In this document: one piece after another, positions 38,652 through 48,570 of the stretch
How positions within the stretch are numbered: the stretch's first letter is position 1
Layout: every line of letters begins with the position of its first letter
The notes under the pieces: model-generated
Databases searched by the model: none
What the model saw: the letters and a program-made list of their open reading frames with translations, nothing else
What the model was told of the DNA's origin: nothing
Program-made: the position numbers and the translations under genes
From: JAPPHA01 sp965221575
GTDB taxonomy: Bacteria > Pseudomonadota > Alphaproteobacteria > Rhodobacterales > Rhodobacteraceae
Direction of reading: 5' to 3'
NCBI GenBank assembly: GCA_965221575.1
Contig: CBDCSM010000012.1
Span: forward strand, 496,001-560,000
Length of the DNA: 64,000 bases

Positions 38652-39221
38652 ATGGCTGCCCGGTCGGCGGCCATCGTTTTCCTGTTGTGCAGTTTCGCGA
38701 GCGTTCCGGGTGCGCAGGAAACCCGGTCGGAGGACACGGGTTGGCAGCTGAGCGCGGCTATCGTGGATCAGGAGAGGCTCCTCAGCGATTCGATCGAAGG
38801 AAAACTCATTCTCGAGGACCTGAACCGGAAAGGAAACGAACTCAGGGCGGAAAACGAGGCACTCCAGGCTGAACTGGAAACCGAAGAACGCACCCTGACG
38901 GAAATGCGGAAGACAGCGGGCGCGGACCAGGCAGAATTCCGCACGCTCGCAAATGCGTTCGATTCAAAGGTCAACTCGATACGCACGGTCCAGAAACAGA
39001 AACTTGAACGGCTTAACGTGGAATACGAACAGGAACGTGAGCGTTTTTTCAAGAAGGCGGAACAGGTCATGCTGGAGATGATGCAGGAGCGCGGAATTGG
39101 CATGATTGTCGGACGGCAGGCCATTCTGCTGGCGACCTCAGCTGCGGACATAACCGACGACGTGATCGAAAGGATGGATCTGGTGTATCAGTCAGACCGC
39201 GAGAAACAGGACGGCGAGTAG
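38652..39221 (+). CDS. skp: Skp/OmpH-family periplasmic chaperone
   Basis: 189 residues. A Sec signal peptide (1-21, ending VPGAQ) is followed by the AAIVDQERLL strand, a long heptad-rich coiled coil (about 45-140) and a C-terminal strand region. This is the tentacle-and-body arrangement of Skp, which holds unfolded outer-membrane proteins for BamA. ATG 38652 is preferred over a TTG at 38628 that overlaps the end of bamA. The usual lpxD does not follow. Confidence 0.9.
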   Translation: MAARSAAIVFLLCSFASVPGAQETRSEDTGWQLSAAIVDQERLLSDSIEGKLILEDLNRKGNELRAENEALQAELETEERTLTEMRKTAGADQAEFRTLANAFDSKVNSIRTVQKQKLERLNVEYEQERERFFKKAEQVMLEMMQERGIGMIVGRQAILLATSAADITDDVIERMDLVYQSDREKQDGE

Positions 39222-39309
39222 GGGAAGAGGGCCGCTTACCTGATTGCCAGGCAAGGTACTGACTGATAGGGGACCCGAATTCGTGCGAGAGGACTGACCG
39301 CGTATCCCG

Positions 39310-39798
39310 ATGTCGGAAAACATGAGCAAGGACCGGCCGCTGCGAGCGGATCTTGATGCGATCAAACGGATGATTCCGCATCGGGAACCGTTCCTGATGA
39401 TCGATTCAGTGGAGGATATTCGCACCGGCGAAAGCGCTGTCGGGATGAAAGCCATCGACGCGAATGAACCGCACTTCGAGGGGCATTTTCCCGGAAATCC
39501 GATCATGCCAGGCGTCCTGGTCGTTGAGGCGATCGCCCAGACGGCGGCCGTTCTCGTCGTTCACACGTTGGCGCTGACGGATGTGCGGCCGCTCGTCTAC
39601 CTCATGACTGTCGACAAGTGCAAGTTTCGAAAGCTCGTCAGGCCTGGCGATGTGCTGGAGTTGCACGTGGAAGTCTTGCGCAGCCGTGGTCGAATCTGGC
39701 GCGTCAGTGGTCGTGGAGTGGTTTCCGGACAGACCGTTGCCGAGGCGGTGATTGATGCCATGATGGTTCCGACCGAGGAAAGTGCCGGGTCGGAATGA
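39310..39798 (+). CDS. fabZ: 3-hydroxyacyl-ACP dehydratase FabZ
   Basis: 162 residues. FabZ dehydrates 3-hydroxyacyl-ACP in fatty-acid elongation and competes with LpxA for hydroxymyristoyl-ACP. The hot-dog-fold active site is present: His59 in HFPGNPIMPG and Glu73 in VVEAIAQ. Its stop overlaps the lpxA ATG (ATGA), coupling the two. Confidence 0.96.
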   Translation: MSENMSKDRPLRADLDAIKRMIPHREPFLMIDSVEDIRTGESAVGMKAIDANEPHFEGHFPGNPIMPGVLVVEAIAQTAAVLVVHTLALTDVRPLVYLMTVDKCKFRKLVRPGDVLELHVEVLRSRGRIWRVSGRGVVSGQTVAEAVIDAMMVPTEESAGSE

Positions 39799-40616
39799 CA
39801 ATAGATCCTTCTTCCGAAATCCACGCGAGTGCGGTGGTGGAGCCGGGCGCGACGATCGGCCCCGGCTGCAAGATCGGGCCGTATAGCGTCATTGGTTCTG
39901 ACGTTCACCTGGCGAAGGACGTCGACGTCAAGGCCCACGTGGTCATAGACGGCCTGACAACGATCGGGGCCGGCACGACGATTTTCTCGTTCGCGTCGAT
40001 CGGGGTCGCGCCGCAGAACGTCTGGTACAGGGGCGAACGAACGCGGCTTGTGATCGGCGATCGCAACAGGATTTTCCAGTATGCCACCATCTGTGTCGGC
40101 ACCGTCGACGGAGGCGGCGTGACGGAGATCGGAAACGATTGCATGTTGATGATCGGAGCCCATGTCGCCCATGACTGCAAGGTCGGGGATCATGTCGTCA
40201 TGGTCAACTACTCGGCAATCGCCGGTCACTGTACGGTCGGGGACCATGTCACGATCGGAGCCCAGGCGGGGGTTCACCAGAAATGCAGAGTCGGCGAAGG
40301 CGCGATGGTCGGAGGACTCGCGGCTGTCGCCCGGGACGTCATTCCGTACGGTACCGTATATGGTGAAAGGGCGACGTTGCGCGGGCTGAATATTGTCGGT
40401 CTCAGGCGACGCGGAATAGAACCGTCGGAAATCAGGAAGTTCCAGTCCGCTTTCGAGGCCATTTTCAGAAACAGCGGTAACATCAGGGACAGTGCGCAGG
40501 AGTTCAGGGGCCTGGCCGACAGCAACGACCAGATCAGGGAAATGGTCGAATTCATCCTTGATGGAGGGACCCGAAATCTTTGCACGCCGGGTCCGATCGA
40601 CGATCCCGAAGAATGA
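39795..40616 (+). CDS. lpxA: UDP-N-acetylglucosamine acyltransferase LpxA
   Basis: 273 residues. LpxA starts lipid A synthesis by 3-O-acylating UDP-GlcNAc. Left-handed beta-helix hexapeptide repeats cover about 1-190 (for example VEPGATIGPGCKIGPY). The catalytic His is in GAHVAHDCKVGD. The C-terminal helical part reads GLNIVGLRRRGIEPSEIR, the family hallmark. It overlaps fabZ upstream and lpxI downstream by four bases each. Confidence 0.96.
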   Translation: MTIDPSSEIHASAVVEPGATIGPGCKIGPYSVIGSDVHLAKDVDVKAHVVIDGLTTIGAGTTIFSFASIGVAPQNVWYRGERTRLVIGDRNRIFQYATICVGTVDGGGVTEIGNDCMLMIGAHVAHDCKVGDHVVMVNYSAIAGHCTVGDHVTIGAQAGVHQKCRVGEGAMVGGLAAVARDVIPYGTVYGERATLRGLNIVGLRRRGIEPSEIRKFQSAFEAIFRNSGNIRDSAQEFRGLADSNDQIREMVEFILDGGTRNLCTPGPIDDPEE

Positions 40617-41476
40617 ATCCCATGGCCCGAGCGAGGCCTCCAGTCGCGATCATTGCCGGGGCAGGTCGCCTGCCGGAGATCATTGCTGAAGCCTGTAACG
40701 CTCGCGGTCAACCCGTGCACATCGCGAGCTACTACGATCGAGGCCAATTTCCCGGAAGTTCAACCGGGTTCCAGGCCCGGTTCGAACGCCCGGGAGAGGT
40801 TTTTGCTCGGCTGGTCAACGCTGGCTGCACGGATGTCGTATTCGCCGGAAAATTCAGCAGGCCGTCTCTGGACCCCGACGATTTCGACTCTACCCTGCGG
40901 AAACATGCCAATTGGCTTTTCCCTACGCTCAAGGGCGGTGATGACGGGGTGCTGCGGGCAATCAGGTCCCTGTTTGAACGTGAAGGTTTCCGAATAAGGG
41001 GACCCCACGAAATTGTTCCGGAGTTACTCCCCAAACCGGGAGTTTGCACCGTGGATCGCCCTTCGCGGCAGGACATTGAAGACGGTCGTCGAGCCCGGGC
41101 GATACTCGACGCACTCGGGTCCGTCGATGTCGGGCAAGCAGTCGTCGTTGCGCACGGACTGTGCGTCGGCGTCGAGACAATTCAGGGAACGGATGGCCTG
41201 CTCGCGACCGCAGGACACTTCATTCGCGACCAGGCCGAAGATGCCGGCGGTCCTTCTGGTGTACTCTACAAAGCTGCGAAGTCCTGCCAGGACCGTGACA
41301 TGGACATGCCTGCGATCGGTCCGCAAACGGTAATCGCCGCAAGTTCGGCCGGTCTATCCGGAATTATCATTGTTGCGGGTGACGTCCTCATGCTTGATCC
41401 GGATGAATGCATCAAGCACGCGCACGAAAGCGGCCTGTTCATCTGGATTTGCAAGAAAGATGAACTGACCGCATGA
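40613..41476 (+). CDS. lpxI: UDP-2,3-diacylglucosamine diphosphatase LpxI
   Basis: 287 residues of the DUF1009/LpxI family, which replaces LpxH in alphaproteobacteria and hydrolyses UDP-2,3-diacylglucosamine to lipid X. Motifs include IAGAGRLPEIIAEA, FAGKFSRPSL and the C-terminal MDMPAIGPQTV. The ATG at 40613 overlaps the lpxA stop; ATG 40622 is an alternative. It overlaps lpxB by four bases, so lpxA-lpxI-lpxB are coupled. Confidence 0.94.
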   Translation: MNPMARARPPVAIIAGAGRLPEIIAEACNARGQPVHIASYYDRGQFPGSSTGFQARFERPGEVFARLVNAGCTDVVFAGKFSRPSLDPDDFDSTLRKHANWLFPTLKGGDDGVLRAIRSLFEREGFRIRGPHEIVPELLPKPGVCTVDRPSRQDIEDGRRARAILDALGSVDVGQAVVVAHGLCVGVETIQGTDGLLATAGHFIRDQAEDAGGPSGVLYKAAKSCQDRDMDMPAIGPQTVIAASSAGLSGIIIVAGDVLMLDPDECIKHAHESGLFIWICKKDELTA

Positions 41477-42672
41477 ACGACAAGGTCAGTTTTTTCATGA
41501 TTGCGGGGGAACTCTCGGGCGATCGGCTGGGCGGCTCGCTGATCCGCAACCTCCAGGAAATCCAGGCGGATGAAATCGAGATCAGGGGGGTCGGCGGTCC
41601 GTCCATGGCGTCCGTTGGCCTCGAATCCGAGTTTCCTTTCGACGAGCTCTCCTTGGTTGGCCTGACGGAAGTCGTCTTCAGGGTTCCTGCGCTACTGCGG
41701 AGGATCCGGCAAACGGCGAAGTCGATAGCGGCATTTCGTCCCGACGCCCTCATTACGATTGATTGCCCCGACTTTAGCCTGAGAGTCGCTGCCCAGGCGA
41801 AACGATTGATGCCGGACCTCAAGGTGATTCATTACGTCGCCCCAACCGTGTGGGCGTGGCGACCGGGCAGAGCCAGACGCATGGCAAGATCCGTAGACCA
41901 TGTTCTGGCGTTGCTCCCATTCGAGCCACCGTACTTCGAAGAGGTCGGAATGACCTGTGACTTTGTCGGTCACCCCCTGGTTCGCGACTTCGATGCAGAC
42001 AGGTTGAGAAGAACCGAACGGGAATTCCGGGATCGATTCGGACCGTGCGGGCCTGACAAGCCTCTAGTCGTGCTGCTTCCCGGTTCGAGGGCAAGCGAAA
42101 TCCGCCGGATGGGCCCCGTTTTCGGCGATGTGATCGCGCGAGTTGCGGCTCAACATCATTCCGTCCAATGGGTCGTTCCCGCGGCTGCTCCGGTAGCTGG
42201 AATGGTTCGGGAAATGGTACGAAACTGGCCCGGATCCGTTTCGGTCGTGGATCCGTGCACGGACGATGACGAGGTAGATCGAACCAGGAAACACGTGATC
42301 TTTTCCATGGCGCAAGCTGCATTTGCGACTTCGGGAACGGTGACCCTTGAACTCGCGAGAGCCGGTTGCCCGACGGTGATCGGCTATCGATCCAGCCGGC
42401 TGACCGCGTTTCTGATTCTGAGGCTCGTCAGGATAGATACTGCCAATCTGGTCAATCTGCTGATCGAACGTCACGCGATTCCCGAGTACCTCCTGGCGGA
42501 CTGCACCGCCGAGAACGTCGCATCGGAACTGTCAAGGCTGCTTTCCGATTCCGATCTACGCACGGCGCAGCGGAGCGCGTTTGCCGAAGCCCTGGAGAGG
42601 CTTGGGGGAGGGCAGCTGGATCCAGGACGACGTGCGGCAGAATCCGTCCTCCGGGCGATCGCCGACAGTTGA
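41473..42672 (+). CDS. lpxB: Lipid-A-disaccharide synthase LpxB
   Basis: 399 residues of the GT19 family. LpxB joins lipid X and UDP-diacylglucosamine into the lipid A disaccharide. AGELSGDRLGG at the N-terminus, FVGHPLVRD, LLPGSRASEI and the acceptor region SGTVTLELA are present. It is the last gene of the rseP-to-lpxB run; a 10-bp inverted repeat follows it. Confidence 0.95.
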   Translation: MNDKVSFFMIAGELSGDRLGGSLIRNLQEIQADEIEIRGVGGPSMASVGLESEFPFDELSLVGLTEVVFRVPALLRRIRQTAKSIAAFRPDALITIDCPDFSLRVAAQAKRLMPDLKVIHYVAPTVWAWRPGRARRMARSVDHVLALLPFEPPYFEEVGMTCDFVGHPLVRDFDADRLRRTEREFRDRFGPCGPDKPLVVLLPGSRASEIRRMGPVFGDVIARVAAQHHSVQWVVPAAAPVAGMVREMVRNWPGSVSVVDPCTDDDEVDRTRKHVIFSMAQAAFATSGTVTLELARAGCPTVIGYRSSRLTAFLILRLVRIDTANLVNLLIERHAIPEYLLADCTAENVASELSRLLSDSDLRTAQRSAFAEALERLGGGQLDPGRRAAESVLRAIADS

Positions 42673-42711
42673 CGTCCGCCTTGAACTGCCGATCTGGTCG
42701 GTTACCGGGTA

Positions 42712-42753
42712 CCTGCCAACAGGCGATTGAAACAAGCGGTAATTGTTGGCAGG
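42712..42753 (+). terminator. Inverted repeat after lpxB
   Basis: CCTGCCAACA (42712-42721) and TGTTGGCAGG (42744-42753) pair perfectly over 10 bp with a 22-base loop, 40 bases after the lpxB stop. There is no T-run. It may end the lpx transcript or be an operator before glnE. The rest of the 300-base interval to glnE holds nothing recognisable. Confidence 0.4.
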
Positions 42754-42975
42754 AAAGGGTACTGCACCTGGATTCCCAGAGGTGGCGGATTCCCCGGAAC
42801 CGAATGAGGATGGGAGTTGATCACGTGGCAGATTGCGCCATTGATGGCGAAATCCGGAACATCGTTGATTTGTTGCGTGTGTTTGACATCATGGCGCTTC
42901 GCAATGCTGCGACACCAAAAGAAATTAATGTGAATTGATCTTGATCGATTGCTGGAAAATGGGTCTTTTGATTTC

Positions 42976-45765
42976 ATGACACTCAAGGGTCGAATAAGAT
43001 CGGCGCCGGAACGATTCGAACCGGCGAAAGCGCCCGATCTATCTGACCTGATCGACGATCTCGAGCCTGATGACATTCACCGTCAGCTTTTTGCGGGCAT
43101 AGCCTGCTGCAGCCCCTATTTGACCGGTTTGTTGAGGCGGGAGATCGAGTGGTTCCGGTCGATCTGGGACGAAACGCCTGAGCAGGCATTTCGTGACTTG
43201 CTGTCCTGGATGAGGTCAACGCCCGCGTCGGGCGACCTCGCGGTTCATCTCAGAGTTGCAAAACGCCGGGGCGCGCTTCTCATTGCGCTCTGCGATCTCG
43301 GTGGCGTTTGGGACGTCATGACCGTGACAGCCCAAATGACCAGGTTTGCCGACACGGCGGTCGATACGGCGCTACGTCATCTCATGCGCGCGCGTTACGA
43401 ACGCGGAAAACTGCCTGGAATCGATGAACAGGTGTTGGAGACCTGCGCAGGTGTTTCAATTCTCGCCATGGGAAAGATGGGCGCGGCGGAACTGAATTAT
43501 TCGTCCGACATTGACCTGATTGTCATATCCGACGCTTCAGACCTGCCCGACGACGATATCCTGGAACTTCGCGCGGAGTTTGTCCGTATCACACGGCAAC
43601 TCGTGAGGTTGCTTTCCGATGTGACACGCGACGGATATGTCTTCAGGACCGACCTTCGCCTCCGGCCAAATCCTTCGACGACCCCGGTATGCGTATCCAG
43701 TGAAGCAGCGCTGCGCTACTACGAGAGCACGGGTCGAACGTGGGAACGGGCGGCGCTGATCAAGGCACGCCCTGCGGCAGGCGATCTGGCAGCGGGCCAT
43801 CGGTTTCTTGAGCAGATCACTCCGTTCATCTGGAGGCGGCACCTCGACTTCGCGACCGTGGATGCGGCCCGAAACATGCAGGACAGGATACGCCAGCACA
43901 AACAGTTATCCGGCCCGATCAGGCTGGAGGGTCACAACGTCAAGCTGGGACCCGGCGGAATCCGTCAAATCGAGTTTTTTGCCCAGACGCTTCAGCTCAT
44001 AACCGGGGGACGTGACCCTGAGGTCCGGGAACCAGGTACGCTAGGAGCGCTTCGCGTTTTGGCCAGAAAAGGCTGGGTGCCGGAAAACACTTCCGAGTCC
44101 CTGATTGACGCGTACTGCCACCATCGAAACCTCGAACACAGGCTTCAGATGGTACAGGACATCCAGACCCAGACGATGCCTGCCGATGAAGACGGGATCG
44201 CTCGAATTGCTGCCTTATCGGGTTATTCGGACGTTGGAGAATTCCGCAAACATGTTTGCGAGCGGCTTCAGATGGTTGATGACACCTGCAGCATGTTCTT
44301 CAAGCGTGAGGGCGAAGAAGACGAAGATGAAATCGAGATTTCGGAAGACCTGATCGAACTGTCGGAAAGCTGGCTGGATCTCCCGGTTCTCAGATCCCGA
44401 AATGACTTGCCGGCATTTGAACGCGTTCGTCCCAAGCTTCTCGGTCGACTTGGATCCGCCGACGCACCGAAGAACGCCATCGCGCGATTTGACGAATTCC
44501 TGAAGGGCATGCCGGTTGGAGTTCAACTGTTCTCGTTGTTCGAAGCGAATCCGCCATTGCTGGATCTCTTGATCGACGTCTGTTCCAACGCGCCGAGCCT
44601 TGCCGCGTACCTTGCCCAGAACGCATCCGTCATGGACGCGTTGTTCGATCCGTCTTTCTTCGAACCCTTGGGTGATGGTGACGAACTATTCGAAGATCTC
44701 GCAATTCTGCTGGGCACGACTCCGGATTACGAGGCCAGATTGAACGCTGCGCGAATCTGGATGCACAAGAAACACTTCCAAATTGGCGTGCTGCAATTGA
44801 GGGGAATTGCGGGTGTTCTTGAGGCCGCGCGGTCTTACTCCGATCTGGCCGTTTCATGTGTACGTGGTCTGCTACCCAGCGTCGAACTACGATTCGTTGA
44901 GAGATACGGATACATTCCGGACAAGGGACTAGCCATCCTCGCCATGGGAAAGCTTGGATCGTCGGAAATGACGGCAACGTCGGACCTTGATCTCGTTGTC
45001 GTCTACGATGCTGCCGGTCAGGACGAATCCACGGGGGCCAAGCCCCTGGCGGCATCGACATATTTTGCCAGGCTGACCCAGGCGCTGGTCACGGCCATTT
45101 CTTCATTGATGACCGAAGGAAAACTCTACAACGTCGACATGCGATTGCGGCCATCCGGGCGAAAAGGACCCGTCGCGACGAGCCTTAAGTCATTTCGCGA
45201 ATACCAGAAGACGAAAGCCTGGACGTGGGAACACCTGGCTTTGTCACGCGCGAGGGTTATCGCAGGAGATGAAAAGACGATTAAGGAAGTCGAGTCCATC
45301 CGGCGAGAGGTGTTACTTCAGCCTAGGGAAAAGGCCGCGGTTTTCAACGATGTGGCCAAGATGCGCGAACGCATTGCCGCCAACAGGAAAGGTGAGGATG
45401 TCTGGGACGTCAAGACGGGAGCAGGAGGACTGCTGGAGGTCGAGTTACTGGCACAGACTCTTGCACTGGTTTCGGGGGCCACCGAACGCCACCCCAAGGA
45501 CCAACTGGCGGCAGCCGCGGCGGCGGAATGGATTAGCCCGTCCGACCTTGCCATATTGACGGGAACGCATGACCTCCTTGTCCAGGTTCAGCACGTGCAA
45601 CGGCTGCTTGCCGAGGAGCGTTTCGACATGAATGCGCTCGGATCCGGTGGTCAGGCCGTACTATTGGCACTCACGGGGCGAGAGACCCTGGGTGAACTTG
45701 AAAACCATCTGCGGGACAGGACATCAGATTGCGACAGCATTATCAGTCGGGTTCTGCAATCCTGA
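42976..45765 (+). CDS. glnE: Bifunctional glutamine synthetase adenylyltransferase/deadenylase GlnE
   Basis: 929 residues from ATG 42976 (a TTG nine codons upstream is also in frame). Two nucleotidyltransferase domains are clear. The N-terminal one has GKMGAAELNYSSDIDL and removes AMP from glutamine synthetase. The C-terminal one, near residue 665, has GKLGSSEMTATSDLDL and adds AMP. Each is followed by a helical GlnD/PII-type domain. It ties glutamine synthetase activity to nitrogen status through PII. Confidence 0.95.
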   Translation: MTLKGRIRSAPERFEPAKAPDLSDLIDDLEPDDIHRQLFAGIACCSPYLTGLLRREIEWFRSIWDETPEQAFRDLLSWMRSTPASGDLAVHLRVAKRRGALLIALCDLGGVWDVMTVTAQMTRFADTAVDTALRHLMRARYERGKLPGIDEQVLETCAGVSILAMGKMGAAELNYSSDIDLIVISDASDLPDDDILELRAEFVRITRQLVRLLSDVTRDGYVFRTDLRLRPNPSTTPVCVSSEAALRYYESTGRTWERAALIKARPAAGDLAAGHRFLEQITPFIWRRHLDFATVDAARNMQDRIRQHKQLSGPIRLEGHNVKLGPGGIRQIEFFAQTLQLITGGRDPEVREPGTLGALRVLARKGWVPENTSESLIDAYCHHRNLEHRLQMVQDIQTQTMPADEDGIARIAALSGYSDVGEFRKHVCERLQMVDDTCSMFFKREGEEDEDEIEISEDLIELSESWLDLPVLRSRNDLPAFERVRPKLLGRLGSADAPKNAIARFDEFLKGMPVGVQLFSLFEANPPLLDLLIDVCSNAPSLAAYLAQNASVMDALFDPSFFEPLGDGDELFEDLAILLGTTPDYEARLNAARIWMHKKHFQIGVLQLRGIAGVLEAARSYSDLAVSCVRGLLPSVELRFVERYGYIPDKGLAILAMGKLGSSEMTATSDLDLVVVYDAAGQDESTGAKPLAASTYFARLTQALVTAISSLMTEGKLYNVDMRLRPSGRKGPVATSLKSFREYQKTKAWTWEHLALSRARVIAGDEKTIKEVESIRREVLLQPREKAAVFNDVAKMRERIAANRKGEDVWDVKTGAGGLLEVELLAQTLALVSGATERHPKDQLAAAAAAEWISPSDLAILTGTHDLLVQVQHVQRLLAEERFDMNALGSGGQAVLLALTGRETLGELENHLRDRTSDCDSIISRVLQS

Positions 45766-45807
45766 AGTCGCCGGCGAATCGGTGAATGGGCGGAGGACCG
45801 ACTGAAA

Positions 45808-46137
45808 ATGTCTGAAAGAGGCGGTCACGAAACGTCTGAACCACGATCCGCGAAAGGCAGGCTTTCGATCGACCCCAAGGGTCTCATTTTCGAAGCCTAC
45901 CGAATCGACGGAATCACCGAAGCCGAATGCCGCACGATTTTCTTGGATTGGGCGCTCAATGTCCCGCCGGGCCGGGATCTATCGGAATGTGCCAAGGAAC
46001 TGTACGAAGAATACGGAATCAAGAATGCGGATCATCCCATGTCGCGGATCATCAGTGATGGGACCCAGGAAGCGGAACCTCCGCGCCGCAGGGGCGGGCG
46101 AAATGTCCGGAGGGCAGGGCGCACGACAGGCAAATGA
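45808..46137 (+). CDS. Conserved hypothetical protein after glnE
   Basis: 109 residues. The core GLIFEAYRIDGITEAECRTI, FLDWAL and then HPMSRII resembles small uncharacterised proteins I recall from Rhodobacterales, where the spacing is the same. The C-terminus is a basic Arg/Gly-rich tail, so it may touch nucleic acid; that is inference. It lies 42 bases after glnE in the same direction. No catalytic motif is seen. Confidence 0.65.
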   Translation: MSERGGHETSEPRSAKGRLSIDPKGLIFEAYRIDGITEAECRTIFLDWALNVPPGRDLSECAKELYEEYGIKNADHPMSRIISDGTQEAEPPRRRGGRNVRRAGRTTGK

Positions 46138-46245
46138 TCATCCGCTTCCCTAAGGTGCAGAGCCTATGCGTTCAGGTATGGCAAGGCGAACAAATGTCCG
46201 TGACATCCTCCCGGAAATGGTGCGCCAAGATATTGAATTAGAACA

Positions 46246-47064
46246 TTAACGTGCCCGTTTGAGTGCTGTTCGGGTGAAGTCGCTCTGTTTGAGTCCGGTC
46301 CTGAACTCGTAGTCCGACCATTCCAATACCGTGCTCTTCCCCGTCAGATGGTTCGTCATCGTCAGTGTGCTGGCGCGCCAGAAATCATCGAGGTATTTTT
46401 TGTAGTCCTCTAGAACAAGTGTCTTGAGAAGTTCGTTCTTGCGGTCGTAATACTCGACCTTCATGAGGCGAAATTCCTCCGTATCGTACCATGTCACCTG
46501 GCGCGAGTAACCGGAATTCTTGGTGCGTGGAATACGCTCGGTCACGGTGCACTTGAGATTGCCGCAGGACTCGTCTCTCAGGTACCTGTAGCTGAACTTC
46601 TCGACTTCGATGGTCCCCAGATCCTCATACGAGAATTCGCTTCCCATGAAGGAACCGGACTGATTGGATGAACTGATGCGTTTCACCCTCTTCAATGCGG
46701 GAAGATAGAGCCATTGCTCGTCGGGGGAGTCCGTGTGGGAAAAGATGAGGAATGCGGTTCCCTTGACATCGCGCGGGCGGTCGAACACGAACAGGGTTCG
46801 GTCACCGTCCCCCTTGATCTCGATGGTCTTGATACTCAACTCGCGCTGACTCTTGGCTCCACTCTTGTTGCGGAGAATCATTTTCAAGTCGGCAGTCAGA
46901 TCTCCATATCCCTTCTGGCTTTCGCGAGCTTCGATCGCGATCTTCAAACCGGTTTCCTCGGCAGTGGCCGCGTATCCGCCGGAAGGCACAGCCAAAAGGG
47001 CAAGAACGGCGAGAAAGCCCCCAGGCGAGACGAATTTCGGCGGGGCAAGAACGATTGGCATCAT
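46246..47064 (-). CDS. LolA-like outer membrane lipoprotein-sorting protein
   Basis: 272 residues with a Sec signal peptide (about 1-32, ending GYAAT). The mature part has the LolA-like half-barrel pattern of COG2834: DLTADLKMILRNKSGAKSQR, FVFDRPRDVKGTAFL, WLYLPALKRVKRIS and GSEFSYEDL. Members of this subgroup are typically coded beside MMPL/RND exporters and carry lipids across the periplasm. Here an outer-membrane barrel gene lies just upstream on the same strand, and the MMPL gene lies 3.4 kb away on the other strand. Confidence 0.85.
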   Translation of the reverse strand: MMPIVLAPPKFVSPGGFLAVLALLAVPSGGYAATAEETGLKIAIEARESQKGYGDLTADLKMILRNKSGAKSQRELSIKTIEIKGDGDRTLFVFDRPRDVKGTAFLIFSHTDSPDEQWLYLPALKRVKRISSSNQSGSFMGSEFSYEDLGTIEVEKFSYRYLRDESCGNLKCTVTERIPRTKNSGYSRQVTWYDTEEFRLMKVEYYDRKNELLKTLVLEDYKKYLDDFWRASTLTMTNHLTGKSTVLEWSDYEFRTGLKQSDFTRTALKRAR

Positions 47065-47262
47065 TGTTTCCTCCGGTCAGCGGCCTTGAACCATGCGGGA
47101 CGATCAGATGACCTCTGGCAGGCCCACGATTTGCGGTCAAGACTCACCATTCGGTTCGTTATCGTGATTGTCTCCGAGAACGTGGTTGCACTCGTTACTA
47201 ACACACCCGGATGAAACCAGTCCAGAAACGCCTTTTCCGTTACGTTAACACGGGAATCGCGT

Positions 47263-48570
47263 TCAGAAACTATAGTCCAGGTTAATCGAGGCATTGCTGT
47301 CGCGTCTCACGTCATACAACAGCATGTCGTCTGCACCGACCCGCGAAAACGCCGAAGCTTCCATCTTCAAAGACCAATTGTCCGAAATGCGGCGGTTGAA
47401 TTCCGCACCGAAGACACGGCTGTCCGTGTCGAGGGATTTCACGATGCTCGCAACGAACTCCGTGTCGTATTCGTCGTTCAAGCCCACGCGCGCCGCCAGA
47501 AAGACGTCGTTTTCGAACGCGTTGGTCGCTCTTTGACCTCGATCGTCGTGAGCCCATTCGGCGAACAGGGTCAGGTCCGCGTTGGAATCCAGTATCGAGT
47601 AGATCGTGTGCTCCGCACCGATGACAAATGCGGAGTAATCTTCTTCTGTTGACGGGCGTTCCGCTGACGGCCGGTTTTTGGCGCCGTTTCGACGGATTGC
47701 TTCGAGTTTGAACAGCCACGATCCGGATGTGAACTGGGTGTCGAGGCCGAACTGCGTGATCCGTTCGTAATGCGGTGCCAGAACCGCGGAAGGTGGATTA
47801 GTTGGCACTGGGACCAACTCAAGGGTGGGTTCGCGGCTTGTGCCATTGAAAGCACTGAGTCCGATATCCAGAGCTCCAAGGCTGGTTGTATACCGGGCGG
47901 CAACATCGACATTCCACTCTCCTGCCCGGGATTCGTAAGTGGTCATATCCGTGTCCACTATGAGCCGAGAACGCAGTCGCCCGTGTTTCCCTGGAAAGCC
48001 CCGCGGGCGGTGCCAGGTCAGACCGAATAACTCCAGTGCGCCCCAATCTCCCGACAGGGTCGCATGAACCATTGGCTGACCCATCTTGGTTTTCTCGTTG
48101 GGGTTTTCCAGGAGGTCGGTCTGATTGACGATATCGACCAGGGAGCGCGACTCGACGACGCCCCAGAACACGCGATCGATGCCAAGGCGAAGTTCCCATT
48201 CGTTATTGCCGGCATCTCCATACATCAGGAGATAAGCCTCCCGAAGATCGAAGTTGTTGCGTTTCGGGTCTCCATAATCGTATCGGGCAAATGGCGTCAC
48301 GGTGATGCTTCGGCCGAGGTCGTCCTCCAGGTAGGCTGTGACCTCCGCGGAGAATCCGCTCGCGTGCGATCGTTGCCCCGGATGTGCACCGTTTTCAAAA
48401 AATTGCCGGGTTTCCAGGGAAACGCGTCCAAAGATTTCGGCTGGCCCGGAGAAACCGTTTTCGCTTCGGGCTCCTGTTGCGATTACCGAACTCAGCACCA
48501 GTTGCGTTGTCAGGAAGAAAAAGAAGATTCGCACGATTGCAATGACCTTATGACATCGGCGTGACATCAT
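47263..48570 (-). CDS. Outer-membrane beta-barrel protein (DUF1302/TtgF-like)
   Basis: 435 residues from ATG 48570; 14 further in-frame residues are possible. A signal sequence (about 10-35) is followed by alternating amphipathic strands, with the aromatic C-terminus YSF expected of a barrel. Segments such as NNFDLREAYLLMYGD and LRLGIDRVFWGVVES-type stretches occur in barrel proteins paired with LolA-like and MMPL proteins. It probably acts as the outer-membrane end of the same trafficking route. Substrate unknown. Confidence 0.75.
   Translation of the reverse strand: MMSRRCHKVIAIVRIFFFFLTTQLVLSSVIATGARSENGFSGPAEIFGRVSLETRQFFENGAHPGQRSHASGFSAEVTAYLEDDLGRSITVTPFARYDYGDPKRNNFDLREAYLLMYGDAGNNEWELRLGIDRVFWGVVESRSLVDIVNQTDLLENPNEKTKMGQPMVHATLSGDWGALELFGLTWHRPRGFPGKHGRLRSRLIVDTDMTTYESRAGEWNVDVAARYTTSLGALDIGLSAFNGTSREPTLELVPVPTNPPSAVLAPHYERITQFGLDTQFTSGSWLFKLEAIRRNGAKNRPSAERPSTEEDYSAFVIGAEHTIYSILDSNADLTLFAEWAHDDRGQRATNAFENDVFLAARVGLNDEYDTEFVASIVKSLDTDSRVFGAEFNRRISDNWSLKMEASAFSRVGADDMLLYDVRRDSNASINLDYSF

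Noticed and set aside
42804..42938. A 44-codon frame between lpxB and glnE
   Set aside because: No ribosome binding site and no family resemblance; probably chance.
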